Numbered from the stretch's first letter, positions 1 through 8,186 are shown. The stretch: 33,536 nt of DNA from an uncultured Eubacterium sp. (GCA_910589045.1 CAJUSH010000039.1:1-33536), one strand, 5' to 3'. Translations and numbers: made by a program. The notes: a model not told the origin generated them from the sequence alone.

Positions 1-20
1 ATGAAGCGGCAACTATTTAA

Positions 21-182
21 ACTATCAATAACTTAATATTTGCTATACTAGTGCGAAAATTGTATCATGATGGTTTATGGGGAGATTTAAAGCAATTGCT
101 GCCGGATACTACTTATCGATATTTAATGCAAAGGAAACAGGTATATGAAAACAATAGCAATGTATTTACCACAATTTCATAG
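21..182 (+). pseudogene. possible remnant of an upstream gene's 3' end
   Basis: One frame stays open from the TAA at 18-20 to the TAG at 180-182 and contains a protein-like stretch (VRKLYHDGLWGDLKQLLPD). It overlaps the start of the glycosyltransferase gene. No good ribosome binding site precedes the GTG at 51. It may be the decayed tail of a glycan-locus gene lying mostly outside the window, with an in-frame stop at 18-20, or simply an open leader. I do not recognise a family. Confidence 0.25.
41..49 (+). promoter_or_regulatory. candidate extended -10 promoter for the glycan operon
   Basis: TGCTATACT is a TGn-extended -10 (5 of 6 matches to TATAAT). No convincing -35 lies 17 bases upstream. 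A start near 56 would give a leader of about 90 bases before the ATG at 145. The window edge prevents excluding transcription from further upstream. Confidence 0.35.
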
Positions 183-1689
183 AACACCGGAAAACGATGC
201 GTGGTGGGGTGACGGTTTTACAGACTGGACCGCTATGAGCAAAGCGAAACCTTTATTTGAAGGACACAAACAGCCCAGGCTGCCCCTCCACAATTATCAA
301 TATGATCTTTTGAAAAAAGAGACCTTTCTATGGCAGGAAAGGCTGATGAAAAAATATCATGTTTATGGCCTTTGTTTTTATCATTATTGGTTTAAGAATG
401 GCAGAAAGATATTAGAAAAGCCGGCTGAGAATTTGCTGAGATGGAAGGATATCGATATTCCGTTTTGTTTTTCGTGGGCAAATGAATCCTGGGGAAGGTC
501 CTGGAGTAATCTGGCAAATACCAATATATGGGCAAGTAATTTTGAAACAGATAAAGTACCTGCAGGTAACGGAATTCTTTTAGAGCAGGATTATGGGGAT
601 GAAGAAGAATGGGTAGAGCACTTTAATTATTTTCTGCCTTTTTTTAAAGACGAAAGATATATAAAAAAAGAAAATAAACCGTTGATTCTGATTCATAAGC
701 AGGAGGATATGTTTTGTCTGGAAGAAATGTGTAAAATATGGAATGAGCTGGCAATCTCACATGGCTGGGCAGGTGTATATATCATTACAAATTATCGTGA
801 CGGGTCTGTGAAAAATTACGTAGATGCGATGCTGATCGCAGAACCGGGGGCAACCTTAGGCAGATCTTTTCTTGAAAAATTCGGGGATCAGAGCAGAATG
901 GAGGTTGCAAAATATATCCCGTATGAGGATATATGCGCTAACTCGTTAAACTATGTTTCTGCTTCGGATAAGAACGTGTATTATGGAGGCTTTTCAAATT
1001 ATGATGACACGCCAAGAAAAGGGAACATAGGAACCGTCATTTATAATGATACGCCGGAAAAGTTTAAAGTTTATCTTGCGGAATTGTATGCAAAAAATGC
1101 AGTTTATGGAAATGAATATGTTTTTGTGAATGCCTGGAATGAATGGGGAGAGGGGATGCATTTAGAACCGGACGAAGAGTTCGGTTATGGTTTTCTTGAG
1201 GCGGTAGCGTACGCAGAAAAGCATTATCATGAGGAAATGTATAAATATGCTCTTATGGATAGGAAGCAGAAACCAGATGAAAGGGAAGGACAGATTCGCC
1301 GGTTCAGGCAGGAGATAGCTGTTTTGGATAAGTGGCTGTTTTTGCAGGAGCAGGGTATAGCGATTGTAAGCTGGTTGAAAGCTCAAAATTACAATAAGGT
1401 TGGAATTTATGGAATGGGGATGCTGGGAAAACATCTCTTAGCACAGCTGGAAACAGGAAATCTGGAATATTTGTGCTGCATCGACAGAAATGCAAAAGGA
1501 TTAAATTTAAATGTTCCGGTGTTTTTGCCGGATCGTGTGCCTGACCTGGATTTATTGATTGTAACAAATGTTCATATTTATGAAGAAATTAGCAAGGGAT
1601 TTAACAATATGAGCTTAGAAACAGTATCGTTAGAGCTGCTAATTAAGAATGCTATGAGTGAAAAGAAGAGAGATGGCTGTGCTATCTGA
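145..1689 (+). CDS. WbsX-family glycosyltransferase (GH99-like) with C-terminal Rossmann-like domain
   Basis: This 514-residue protein begins with the hallmark YLPQFHRTPEND (residues 7-18) and WWGDGFTDW of the Glyco_tran_WbsX family and carries the late NAWNEWGEG motif near residues 328-336. The family is found in O-antigen, capsule and rhamnan clusters and has a GH99-like fold; acceptor and donor are not known here. After about residue 410 a separate domain starts with GIYGMGMLGKHLL, a glycine-rich nucleotide-binding-like loop, and continues with alternating hydrophobic strands. No signal peptide is seen, so action on the cytoplasmic side is inferred. AAAGGA about 10 bases upstream supports the ATG at 145. 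It is first in a tightly spaced same-strand cluster. The family call is confident; the reaction is not determined. Confidence 0.85.
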   Translation: MKTIAMYLPQFHRTPENDAWWGDGFTDWTAMSKAKPLFEGHKQPRLPLHNYQYDLLKKETFLWQERLMKKYHVYGLCFYHYWFKNGRKILEKPAENLLRWKDIDIPFCFSWANESWGRSWSNLANTNIWASNFETDKVPAGNGILLEQDYGDEEEWVEHFNYFLPFFKDERYIKKENKPLILIHKQEDMFCLEEMCKIWNELAISHGWAGVYIITNYRDGSVKNYVDAMLIAEPGATLGRSFLEKFGDQSRMEVAKYIPYEDICANSLNYVSASDKNVYYGGFSNYDDTPRKGNIGTVIYNDTPEKFKVYLAELYAKNAVYGNEYVFVNAWNEWGEGMHLEPDEEFGYGFLEAVAYAEKHYHEEMYKYALMDRKQKPDEREGQIRRFRQEIAVLDKWLFLQEQGIAIVSWLKAQNYNKVGIYGMGMLGKHLLAQLETGNLEYLCCIDRNAKGLNLNVPVFLPDRVPDLDLLIVTNVHIYEEISKGFNNMSLETVSLELLIKNAMSEKKRDGCAI

Positions 1690-1719
1690 GCGATTCATTT
1701 TTAATAGAGGAAACCAGTG

Positions 1720-3034
1720 ATGTACATAGATTTATATAAACAATTAACGTTACATAAAGAAAAATTATCTGTGATAGGCTTGGGATATGTCGGAATGCCG
1801 ATTGCTGTTGCGTTTGCCAAAAAAGTGGATGTGGTTGGGTTCGATATAAATGCAGAAAAAATAGAATTGTATAGGAGTGGAATCGATCCGACAAACGAAA
1901 TAGGAAATGACGCGATTCAGAATACGGGCGTTGAATTTACTGCAGATGAGACGGCGCTGAGAGCGGCCAGGTTTCATATTGTGGCGGTTCCAACACCTGT
2001 AAATAGCAGCCATTTACCCGACCTTAGTCCGGTAGAAAATGCAAGTGCCATTCTTGGGCGTAATTTGGTAAAGAATTCGGTCGTTGTTTTTGAATCAACC
2101 GTATATCCGGGCGTTACGGAAAATATCTGTGTTCCGATTCTGGAAAAGGAATCCGGATTAAAGTGCGGAATGGATTAAAGTGGGATATTCGCCGGAGCGA
2201 ATCAATCCCGGCGACAAGGTTCATCGATTGGAGACGATTAAAAAAATTGTATCGGGAATGGATGGAGAAACGCTTGACATAGTGGCAAAAATATATGAGC
2301 TGGTGGTGGAAGCAGGTGTTCATCGGGCGGAGAGCATTAGAATTGCAGAGGCTGCGAAGGTGATTGAAAACAGCCAGCGGGATATCAATATTGCATTTAT
2401 GAATGAGCTGGCTATTATATTTAATAAAATGGGAATTGACACGCAGTCTGTTTTAAAGGCAGCCGGTACAAAATGGAATTTTTTGAAATTTTACCCGGGG
2501 CTGGTTGGTGGACATTGCATTGGCGTTGATCCTTATTACCTTACTTACAAGGCGGAAGAGCTCGGGTATCATAGTCAGATTATTTCTTCGGGACGGCGTA
2601 TCAATGATGATATGGGAAAATACATAGCCGAAAACGTAGTGAAAAATTTAATTCTTGCAGATAAACCGGTTAGAAATGCCAAAGTTGCAATTCTTGGACT
2701 GACCTTCAAAGAAAATTGCCCGGACACAAGAAACAGCAAGGTTATTGATATTGTAAATGAGCTTCAGGAATATGGTATTGAGCCGGTGATAGCAGATCCG
2801 GTAGCGGACGCGCAGGAGGCGAAAAAGAATTATGGAATTGTTCTGTCTGACCTTAGCGAATTGAAAGAAATGGATGCGGTGGTGCTTGCAGTCGCGCATG
2901 AACAGTTAAAAAACATGGGAATAAAAGCTATGGATGGTATGTATGGGCCAGGGAAAAAAGTGCTGCTTGATGTCAAAGGCCTGTTTGACCGGGATGAGTA
3001 TGAGAGAGCCGGTTACCGCTATTGGAGGCTGTGA
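1720..3034 (+). pseudogene. UDP-N-acetylhexosamine dehydrogenase (TviB/WbpO type), frameshifted
   Basis: Two adjacent frames together make one full-length nucleotide-sugar dehydrogenase of about 440 residues. The first part (1720-2178) has the NAD-binding motif IGLGYVGMPIAVAF and ends GLKCGMD-stop. The second (from 2177) resumes at once with KVGYSPERINPGDK and contains the catalytic-cysteine motif GGHCIGVDPYYL and the C-terminal UDP-binding domain. The family normally reads D-F-x-V/A-G-Y-S-P-E-R here, so two bases, probably two T, appear lost from the T at 2176. Family enzymes oxidise UDP-GalNAc, UDP-GlcNAc or a related sugar to the uronic acid. A GTG at 2180 just after the stop could allow reinitiation, giving a split protein. 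Otherwise it is a pseudogene or a sequence error. Start chosen at the ATG at 1720, after AGAGG; GTG at 1717 is an alternative. Confidence 0.8.
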
Positions 3035-3074
3035 AGCCCTGCTGTCTGGTAATTTATAGGAGGAAAGGAAGAGT

Positions 3075-3401
3075 ATGAAGGAGTTATACAAGTTAAATTT
3101 AGAGAGAAATGATAAAAAACTTGTGATATTTGGAACCGGAATTCATGCGAAGGAAACATTTCTTGAATTGCTGAATCAGGGAATAAAAGCGGATTATTTT
3201 GCAGACAGAAATGAGAGCTTAAGCGGAGTGAAAATTTATGGAACTCCGATTATAAAAGAAAATGATTTAAAGGAATTTGACTGTAAAATAATTATTGCAT
3301 CCAGAGCCTGGGAGAATATTGAGCAAAGGCTGAGGGAAGCAGGAAAAGAAGAGGTATATGTGGATAAAAGGCGTTATTGGAAAAATACAGTGGAGTTGTG
3401 A
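3075..3401 (+). CDS. stand-alone Rossmann-like nucleotide-binding domain protein
   Basis: This 108-residue protein has the glycine-rich loop LVIFGTGIHAKETF (about residues 16-29), followed by an ADYFADR strand and an acidic pair, and then KIIIASRAW. The pattern matches the N-terminal sugar- or nucleotide-binding Rossmann-like domain seen in PglD-type and other glycan-cluster proteins. No catalytic domain follows. Its neighbours at 145 and 3415 carry similar domains fused to enzymes, so a shared ligand or scaffold role can be inferred. A strong AGGAGGAAAGG precedes the ATG. The gap to the next gene is 13 bases, so they are probably co-transcribed. Function is unknown. Confidence 0.65.
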   Translation: MKELYKLNLERNDKKLVIFGTGIHAKETFLELLNQGIKADYFADRNESLSGVKIYGTPIIKENDLKEFDCKIIIASRAWENIEQRLREAGKEEVYVDKRRYWKNTVEL

Positions 3402-3414
3402 AAGCAGATAGATT

Positions 3415-4620
3415 ATGAAATTAGCAGGTCGGTATTTAAAAGATTTAGTAGAAGATTTCGCACAGGACAAAAAAATCATTCTTTACGGAAATAAAAAAGA
3501 AACCGAAAAATTGATACAGCTTGCAGATTTATACAGATGCCATATCGCATATGTGGTAGATGATTTTTTGGATGGAAATATATTGTCATATTTAGATTTG
3601 TTATATGAAAATCCGGATGAGATATTCGTGTTCCTATGCAAAGAAAATAGTATAGGGGCATGTGAAAAGCTGATGAGCCTGGGATTACAGCCGTACATAC
3701 ATTTCAGGGAGGTATTGAAGCAAAAATCCAGCAATATGTTTCAGCAGTTTCCGTTAGATGCAAATATCGGATATACCTATGAAGCAGAAAGCCAGGAGGA
3801 AGGTCTGCCCGGAATCACGGTTTTTGGTGACAGGGGAAGGGATGATGCGTATAAGATATGTACGTTGGGCGGTTCGACCAGTGACTCCCAGGCATATATA
3901 TGGAAATGCTGGAGTGAATTTCTCTTTGAACAGCTGCGCGTGCTGCCGGCATTAAAAGAACGTGGAGTAGTCATATATTCGGCGGGAGTTTCGGGTTATC
4001 GCTCAGCGCATGAATTGCTCAAGCTGGAGAGAGATTTGTTGAACTTAAAACCTGATATGGTCATATCCTTCAGTGGATTTAATGATGCATCGGATACGAA
4101 ATATCCCTTTGTTTCGTATTATTCGCAGGAAATATTCAATATTTTTTGCAATCATAATATTTCTGACGTGCATGGAACAAGGACAGTCCGTAATTACAGC
4201 TGTGGTTTTGAAAGGCAGGGCACGCTGGCGGAAAACTGGATTCGGCATATGCGAATCATGCATTCGATTTGCACTGAATTTGGCATTGCATTCTTTTCTA
4301 TGCTGCAGCCGATGCTGGGAAATAAAAGGGATCAATTGTCTGTGAGCGAGTGGGAAGCAGCTCTCGAAGGAGACAGGGATTCATTAGGGAGGGATGTGCT
4401 GGAGCGGACAGAAGCTTTTCTGACCGATGTAAGAGAGCAGCTGGAGAAGGTTCATTTTGATTATATATATGATATAGCTGATCTGTTTGATACGACAGAC
4501 GATGTATATATAGATGTTTGTCACGTAACAGAAAAAGGCAACAGACTAATAGCGCAAAAGATATTTTCAATTATAACACCGTATCTATTGCGGGCAATAA
4601 AAAGAAATGAGGAAATTTAA
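3415..4620 (+). CDS. SGNH/GDSL hydrolase with N-terminal Rossmann-like domain
   Basis: This 401-residue protein has two parts. Residues 1-100 resemble the Rossmann-like domain of the neighbours (KKIILYGNKKET, then AYVVDDF). From about residue 145 the SGNH blocks appear: LGGST with the nucleophile candidate Ser154, SGFND with Asn223, and DVCH with Asp367 and His370 close to the C terminus, all in the family order. SGNH enzymes in polysaccharide clusters add or remove acyl groups such as acetyl. No signal peptide or membrane segment is visible, so it is probably cytoplasmic or peripheral. The stop codon shares its last A with the ATG of the carbamoyltransferase, indicating translational coupling. 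Substrate is unknown. Confidence 0.75.
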   Translation: MKLAGRYLKDLVEDFAQDKKIILYGNKKETEKLIQLADLYRCHIAYVVDDFLDGNILSYLDLLYENPDEIFVFLCKENSIGACEKLMSLGLQPYIHFREVLKQKSSNMFQQFPLDANIGYTYEAESQEEGLPGITVFGDRGRDDAYKICTLGGSTSDSQAYIWKCWSEFLFEQLRVLPALKERGVVIYSAGVSGYRSAHELLKLERDLLNLKPDMVISFSGFNDASDTKYPFVSYYSQEIFNIFCNHNISDVHGTRTVRNYSCGFERQGTLAENWIRHMRIMHSICTEFGIAFFSMLQPMLGNKRDQLSVSEWEAALEGDRDSLGRDVLERTEAFLTDVREQLEKVHFDYIYDIADLFDTTDDVYIDVCHVTEKGNRLIAQKIFSIITPYLLRAIKRNEEI

Positions 4621-6458
4621 TGAACATATTAGGAATCTCGGCATTATATCATGATTCGGCAGCGGCACTTGTCTGTAACGGGAACATTGTTGCGGCGGCA
4701 CAGGAGGAGCGGTTTACAAGAATCAAGCATGATTATTCGTTTCCTGTTAATGCAATAAATTATTGCCTGGCAGAAGGAAAGATCACGAAACCGCAAGTTG
4801 ATTTGGTGGTATTTTATGATAATCCATTGCTGACTTTAGACAGGTATTTAAATAATATTTTATGTGCGGGAAGTGACGCTGAAACGATCATAGAAAAAAA
4901 TTATGACAGAATGTTTTCGGATCGTTTTTGGATACATAAAACAGCAGACGAGCTGTTAGGCGTAAATCCAAACCGCAGATTTATGGTATGCGAGCATCAT
5001 ATGTCGCACGCGGCGTCAGCCTTTTATCCTTCCCCTTTTCACAAGGCCGTTGTAATTACGATAGATGGGGTCGGAGAGTGGGAAACTACGACAATCGGGG
5101 TGGGTGAAGGAAGAGCTCTGCAGATCAAGGAGGAGCTGCGTTATCCACATTCACTGGGTCTTATGTACAGTGCATTTACATATTTTTGCGGATTCAAAGT
5201 AAACTCCGGAGATTACAAATTTATGGGTCTGGCTCCTTACGGCGAGCCCGTTTATGAGGATTTAATCCGAAAAGAAATTATAGATATAAAAGAGGACGGT
5301 TCCTTTCGCCTGAATTTGAAATACTTTGATTTTCAGTACGGGCGGGCGATGACGAATGATAGCTTTGCGGAATTGTTTGGCGGGCCGAGACGGGAGCCGG
5401 AGTCTGTCATTACAAAGCGTGAGATGGATATTGCCGCATCCGCGCAAAAGGTAACGGAGGAATTGATTATAAATATTGCGCGTCATGCAAAAGAAATGTA
5501 TGGAAAAGACATTGACAATTTGTGTCTTGCTGGCGGCGTAGCACTAAATTGTGTTGCAAACGGAAAATTAAAGAATACGGGCATATTTAAAAATATATGG
5601 ATTCAGCCTGCGGCGGGAGATGCAGGCGGGGCGCTGGGCGCCGCGCTGTTTGCCGCTTATCATATGACGGATAAGGAGCGTCAGGCTTGTCTGCCGGACG
5701 GCCAGAAGGGCAGTTATCTCGGTCCCCGGTTTTCAAATGAAAGTATTGAGGCTTTTTTAAATAAAAACGGCTATTCTTATCATCGGTTTGATGATGAGAC
5801 CTTGTATACGGCAATTGCAAAGGCCCTGTGCAGTAACAAAGTTATTGGATTATTTCACGGGAGAATGGAATTTGGGCCGCGGGCACTGGGTAACCGCAGT
5901 ATCATTGGGGATGCCCGTTCTGAAGAAATGCAGACAAAAATGAATCTGAAAATAAAGTACAGAGAGTCATTCCGCCCCTTTGCGCCATCGGTTTTAAGGG
6001 AACGGGTATCAGATTACTTCGAGCTTGAAGATGACAGTCCGTATATGCTGCTTGTTGAAAATGTACGGGAAGAAAGAAGGCTGGCGCAGGATGTTCAGCA
6101 AAAATTGCAGGAGAGTAACGGGGATATGCTCATGGTTGTAAGAGAAAAGCGTTCCGACCTGCCTGCGATTACTCATGTGGATTACAGTGCCAGAATCCAG
6201 ACTGTCACAGAAGAAACCAACCCGTATTATTACATGGTAATAAAAGCGTTTGAAAAGCTGACAGGGTGCGGAGTCATTGTTAATACGTCTTTCAACGTAA
6301 GGGGAGAACCAATTGTGTGTACCCCGAAAAATGCTTATGAATGCTTTATGAGAACAGAGCTGGATGTACTTGTGCTGGAAAACTGCGTGCTGTATAAAGA
6401 GGAGCAGCCGGCATGGGAGGAGCATGAGAACTGGCGTGAGATGTATCAGCTGGATTAG
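4620..6458 (+). CDS. carbamoyltransferase, NodU/CmcH/TobZ family
   Basis: This 612-residue protein has the standard family length and layout. The N-terminal Kae1-like domain starts MNILGISALYHDSAA and has the metal-binding EHHMSHAASAF motif (His126, His127, His130) and GLAPYGEP. The C-terminal YrdC-like part has FGPRALGNRSIIGDAR (about residue 418 on) and NTSFNVRGEPIVCTP. These enzymes form carbamoyl-adenylate from carbamoyl phosphate and ATP and transfer the carbamoyl group to a hydroxyl on a sugar or natural product. In this glycan cluster the acceptor is most likely a sugar residue of a surface glycan; that is inference. Its start overlaps the SGNH gene by one base. Confidence 0.93.
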   Translation: MNILGISALYHDSAAALVCNGNIVAAAQEERFTRIKHDYSFPVNAINYCLAEGKITKPQVDLVVFYDNPLLTLDRYLNNILCAGSDAETIIEKNYDRMFSDRFWIHKTADELLGVNPNRRFMVCEHHMSHAASAFYPSPFHKAVVITIDGVGEWETTTIGVGEGRALQIKEELRYPHSLGLMYSAFTYFCGFKVNSGDYKFMGLAPYGEPVYEDLIRKEIIDIKEDGSFRLNLKYFDFQYGRAMTNDSFAELFGGPRREPESVITKREMDIAASAQKVTEELIINIARHAKEMYGKDIDNLCLAGGVALNCVANGKLKNTGIFKNIWIQPAAGDAGGALGAALFAAYHMTDKERQACLPDGQKGSYLGPRFSNESIEAFLNKNGYSYHRFDDETLYTAIAKALCSNKVIGLFHGRMEFGPRALGNRSIIGDARSEEMQTKMNLKIKYRESFRPFAPSVLRERVSDYFELEDDSPYMLLVENVREERRLAQDVQQKLQESNGDMLMVVREKRSDLPAITHVDYSARIQTVTEETNPYYYMVIKAFEKLTGCGVIVNTSFNVRGEPIVCTPKNAYECFMRTELDVLVLENCVLYKEEQPAWEEHENWREMYQLD

Positions 6459-6468
6459 GGGGGATTTG

Positions 6469-6786
6469 ATGGAGCGTGAAAAAGAGGCATTAAAAGAATG
6501 GGCAAAAACAAATGGTTTGAACGGCTTTGCTTGGCAGGAGCAGGAATCCTATTGGTTAAAAAGAGAGGATCAGATATATTTACAGGAATGGAATTTTGAG
6601 AATGTGCCGGAAGTGCAATTTTTGCTGGAGCAGTTGGAGATAAGCACGGATAAACCGGAAGTGTTTAAAGAGATTCAAAAGACTGTGATGATTTCTGTCA
6701 TGAAGGGCAGGCAGAGAAATCAGGAAGCCGGCGCTGCCAAGCGTGTGGAGGATGTAAGCTTGCCGGAGTATATCTATGTGTTTTGA
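6469..6786 (+). CDS. unrecognised 105-residue protein ending the glycan operon
   Basis: The ATG at 6469 follows a G-rich ribosome binding site (GGGGGGAT) and begins 10 bases after the carbamoyltransferase stop; the frame is open further upstream, but the start there would lie inside the previous gene. The protein (MEREKEALKEWAKTNGLNG...) is charged and rich in Glu, Lys and Trp, with no membrane segment or signal peptide. It has several short predicted helices and an aromatic end (EYIYVF). I do not recognise a family. It resembles neither the DUF5989 nor the SxtJ proteins often found beside carbamoyltransferases. Position and spacing suggest a partner of the modification enzymes. Confidence 0.7.
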   Translation: MEREKEALKEWAKTNGLNGFAWQEQESYWLKREDQIYLQEWNFENVPEVQFLLEQLEISTDKPEVFKEIQKTVMISVMKGRQRNQEAGAAKRVEDVSLPEYIYVF

Positions 6787-6814
6787 TGCTTAGATATCAT
6801 ACAAAAAGAAGGAG

Positions 6815-6850
6815 CTGTCGCATGAAGCTGTTCGTGCGGCAGTATTTTTT
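6815..6850 (+). terminator. intrinsic terminator of the glycan operon
   Basis: CTGTCGCATGAA (6815-6826) pairs with TTCGTGCGGCAG (6831-6842) over 12 pairs with two G-T wobbles and a GCTG loop, followed by a T-rich tract to 6850. It lies 28 bases after the stop of the 105-residue protein gene. Confidence 0.85.
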
Positions 6851-6853
6851 ATG

Positions 6854-6878
6854 CGCGCCCGTTATGGGCGCGATTTTT
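6854..6878 (+). terminator. second hairpin terminator in tandem
   Basis: CGCGCCC (6854-6860) and GGGCGCG (6866-6872) form a perfect 7-bp stem with loop GTTAT, followed by ATTTTT. It starts only 4 bases after the first terminator, giving a double stop at the glycan-locus boundary. Confidence 0.7.
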
Positions 6879-6948
6879 GACGGGATGCTGATCTATTTCC
6901 TTTGCGAAGCATGCGGCTGCTTTTAATCATAGAAACGTAAATTCCGTT

Positions 6949-7062
6949 ATGAGAATGAAGGAAGGGGCACGAAAGTACATCCGGGATATTGAACAGATGG
7001 AAAACATGGCGTATGATAGAAAAAAGACTGCGGTTACTGAAAACCAGCACAAAAACCAATAA
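6949..7062 (+). CDS. possible 37-residue small protein upstream of maf
   Basis: A short frame (MRMKEGARKYIRDIEQMENM...) ends 18 bases before the maf start. It is hydrophilic and could form an amphipathic helix. There is no clear ribosome binding site, and no family is recognised. It could be a real leader protein or chance. Apart from this frame and the two terminators, 6787-7080 shows nothing clear. Confidence 0.2.
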   Translation: MRMKEGARKYIRDIEQMENMAYDRKKTAVTENQHKNQ

Positions 7063-7080
7063 GATGGAAAGGACACAACG

Positions 7081-7716
7081 ATGGAGTATATCTTAGCATC
7101 AAAATCCCCGCGCCGCCGAGAGCTTTTGGGAAGGCTTGGCATCGCGTTTACGGTTGATCCCGCCCGGGGCGAGGAGCTTATGCGCGGCGGGGAGCCGGAG
7201 GAGATCGTAAAAAATTTGGCGCGGGACAAGGCAGGTGAGGTCGCGGCGCGGCATGTGGGTGCGCATGCCGTTGTGATCGGCGCGGATACGGTCGTGGCGG
7301 TGGACGGGCAAATTCTCGGCAAGCCAAAGGACCGGACGGAAATGAAGCGGATGATTATGCAATTGCAGAATCGGACGCATGAGGTGTACACAGGCGTCGC
7401 GATCTGCTATGAGAAAAAGATGCAGACGCACTGCCATACGTTCGCGGCGTGTACGCGGGTGCGCTTTTACCCGATGACGGAGGAACAGATGGAGGACTAT
7501 GCCCTGCACGGCGACGGGCTTGACAAGGCGGGCGGTTACGGGATCCAGAGTGACGCGGCGGTTTTTATCGAGGGCATTGAGGGTGATTATAATAATGTAG
7601 TAGGGCTGCCCCTCGCAAGGCTTTATCATGAGCTGCTGGCGCTGGGGCTGACGCTGCCTGCAAAAGGGGCATGCCGGGGCGCGGGTGTGAAAAGTAACGA
7701 AACTCACGACACTTAA
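7081..7716 (+). CDS. maf: Maf-family nucleoside triphosphate pyrophosphatase
   Basis: The 211-residue protein opens with the Maf signature LASKSPRRRELL, followed by the IGADTVV motif and the KPKD and HEVYTGVA blocks, and the late GGYGIQ motif, all in family order. Maf proteins hydrolyse non-canonical or canonical nucleotides (dTTP/UTP or modified pyrimidines) to the monophosphate and are linked to house-cleaning and septum control. AAAGGA precedes the ATG. The last dozen residues (GAGVKSNETHDT) go beyond the usual end and are encoded by sequence containing GTGAAAAGTAAC, whose complement recurs at 27145, so the C terminus may have been extended by an intergenic repeat. Cytoplasmic. Confidence 0.92.
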   Translation: MEYILASKSPRRRELLGRLGIAFTVDPARGEELMRGGEPEEIVKNLARDKAGEVAARHVGAHAVVIGADTVVAVDGQILGKPKDRTEMKRMIMQLQNRTHEVYTGVAICYEKKMQTHCHTFAACTRVRFYPMTEEQMEDYALHGDGLDKAGGYGIQSDAAVFIEGIEGDYNNVVGLPLARLYHELLALGLTLPAKGACRGAGVKSNETHDT

Positions 7717-7793
7717 AATAGAACCTGTCATTTTGCCATTGCTATTTTTGTCATTTTCCGATAAGATAAGATTGCAGGGCGCATGAAATGGCT

Positions 7794-7825
7794 CGTAACT
7801 ATGAAGACGAAGGCTGAATAGTGAC
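7794..7825 (+). repeat. degenerate copy of intergenic hairpin repeat A
   Basis: CGTAACTATGA (7794-7804) and GCTGAATAGTGAC (7813-7825) closely match the two arms of the intact hairpin at 31706-31741, with a decayed centre. A short direct repeat, GGTTCCTKCGAT, follows at 7829 and 7865. Confidence 0.5.
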
Positions 7826-7922
7826 AATGGTTCCTGCGATGTTCGATTGCAAGATTTACAAAACGGTTCCTTCGATATATGGATGGAAGAGAATCAAATA
7901 TGAAGTTCAGGGAGAAAAACCG

Positions 7923-8186
7923 ATGGATACATTTAGCGAACAGGATTTACAGCTGTTTTTGGACAGGCAGACACAGCTCTTTCCGGAGCCGGTTGCAGAG
8001 ACTTTGGAGGAGGCAGAGTACTTTCTGGAGGACTGCATGGCGGTTGTCTGTGCCAACGCGGGGGAGGTGCGGCAGTACTTTGAAGAGGAGGGTGTCGATC
8101 TCTGCGGCATGTCCCAGGAGGAGCTTTTAGAGCAGCCGGAGGTGTTTGCGCTTTCCGGCGGGCGCTATCTGATTGTGGAATCGTAG
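7923..8186 (+). CDS. conserved small acidic protein, function unknown
   Basis: The ATG at 7923 is preferred because AGGGA lies about 10 bases upstream; the frame could extend back to 7821 but that part overlaps repeat sequence. The 87-residue product (MDTFSEQDLQLFLDRQ...) is strongly acidic, mostly helical, with four cysteines or fewer scattered singly and the ending GGRYLIVES. It has no membrane segment. I recall similar short proteins in Lachnospiraceae genomes without assigned function, but cannot name a domain. It lies between maf and the FAD oxidoreductase with gaps of about 200 and 160 bases. Confidence 0.7.
   Translation: MDTFSEQDLQLFLDRQTQLFPEPVAETLEEAEYFLEDCMAVVCANAGEVRQYFEEEGVDLCGMSQEELLEQPEVFALSGGRYLIVES

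Noticed and set aside
2170..2182. Programmed ribosomal frameshifting in the dehydrogenase
   Set aside because: No known slippery sequence; GAT-TAA is not a plausible shift site. A deletion or sequencing error is simpler.
7754..7765. Sigma-D-like TCCGATAA near 7757
   Set aside because: There is no TAAA at the right distance upstream, so it fails the spacing test met at 28069-28095.
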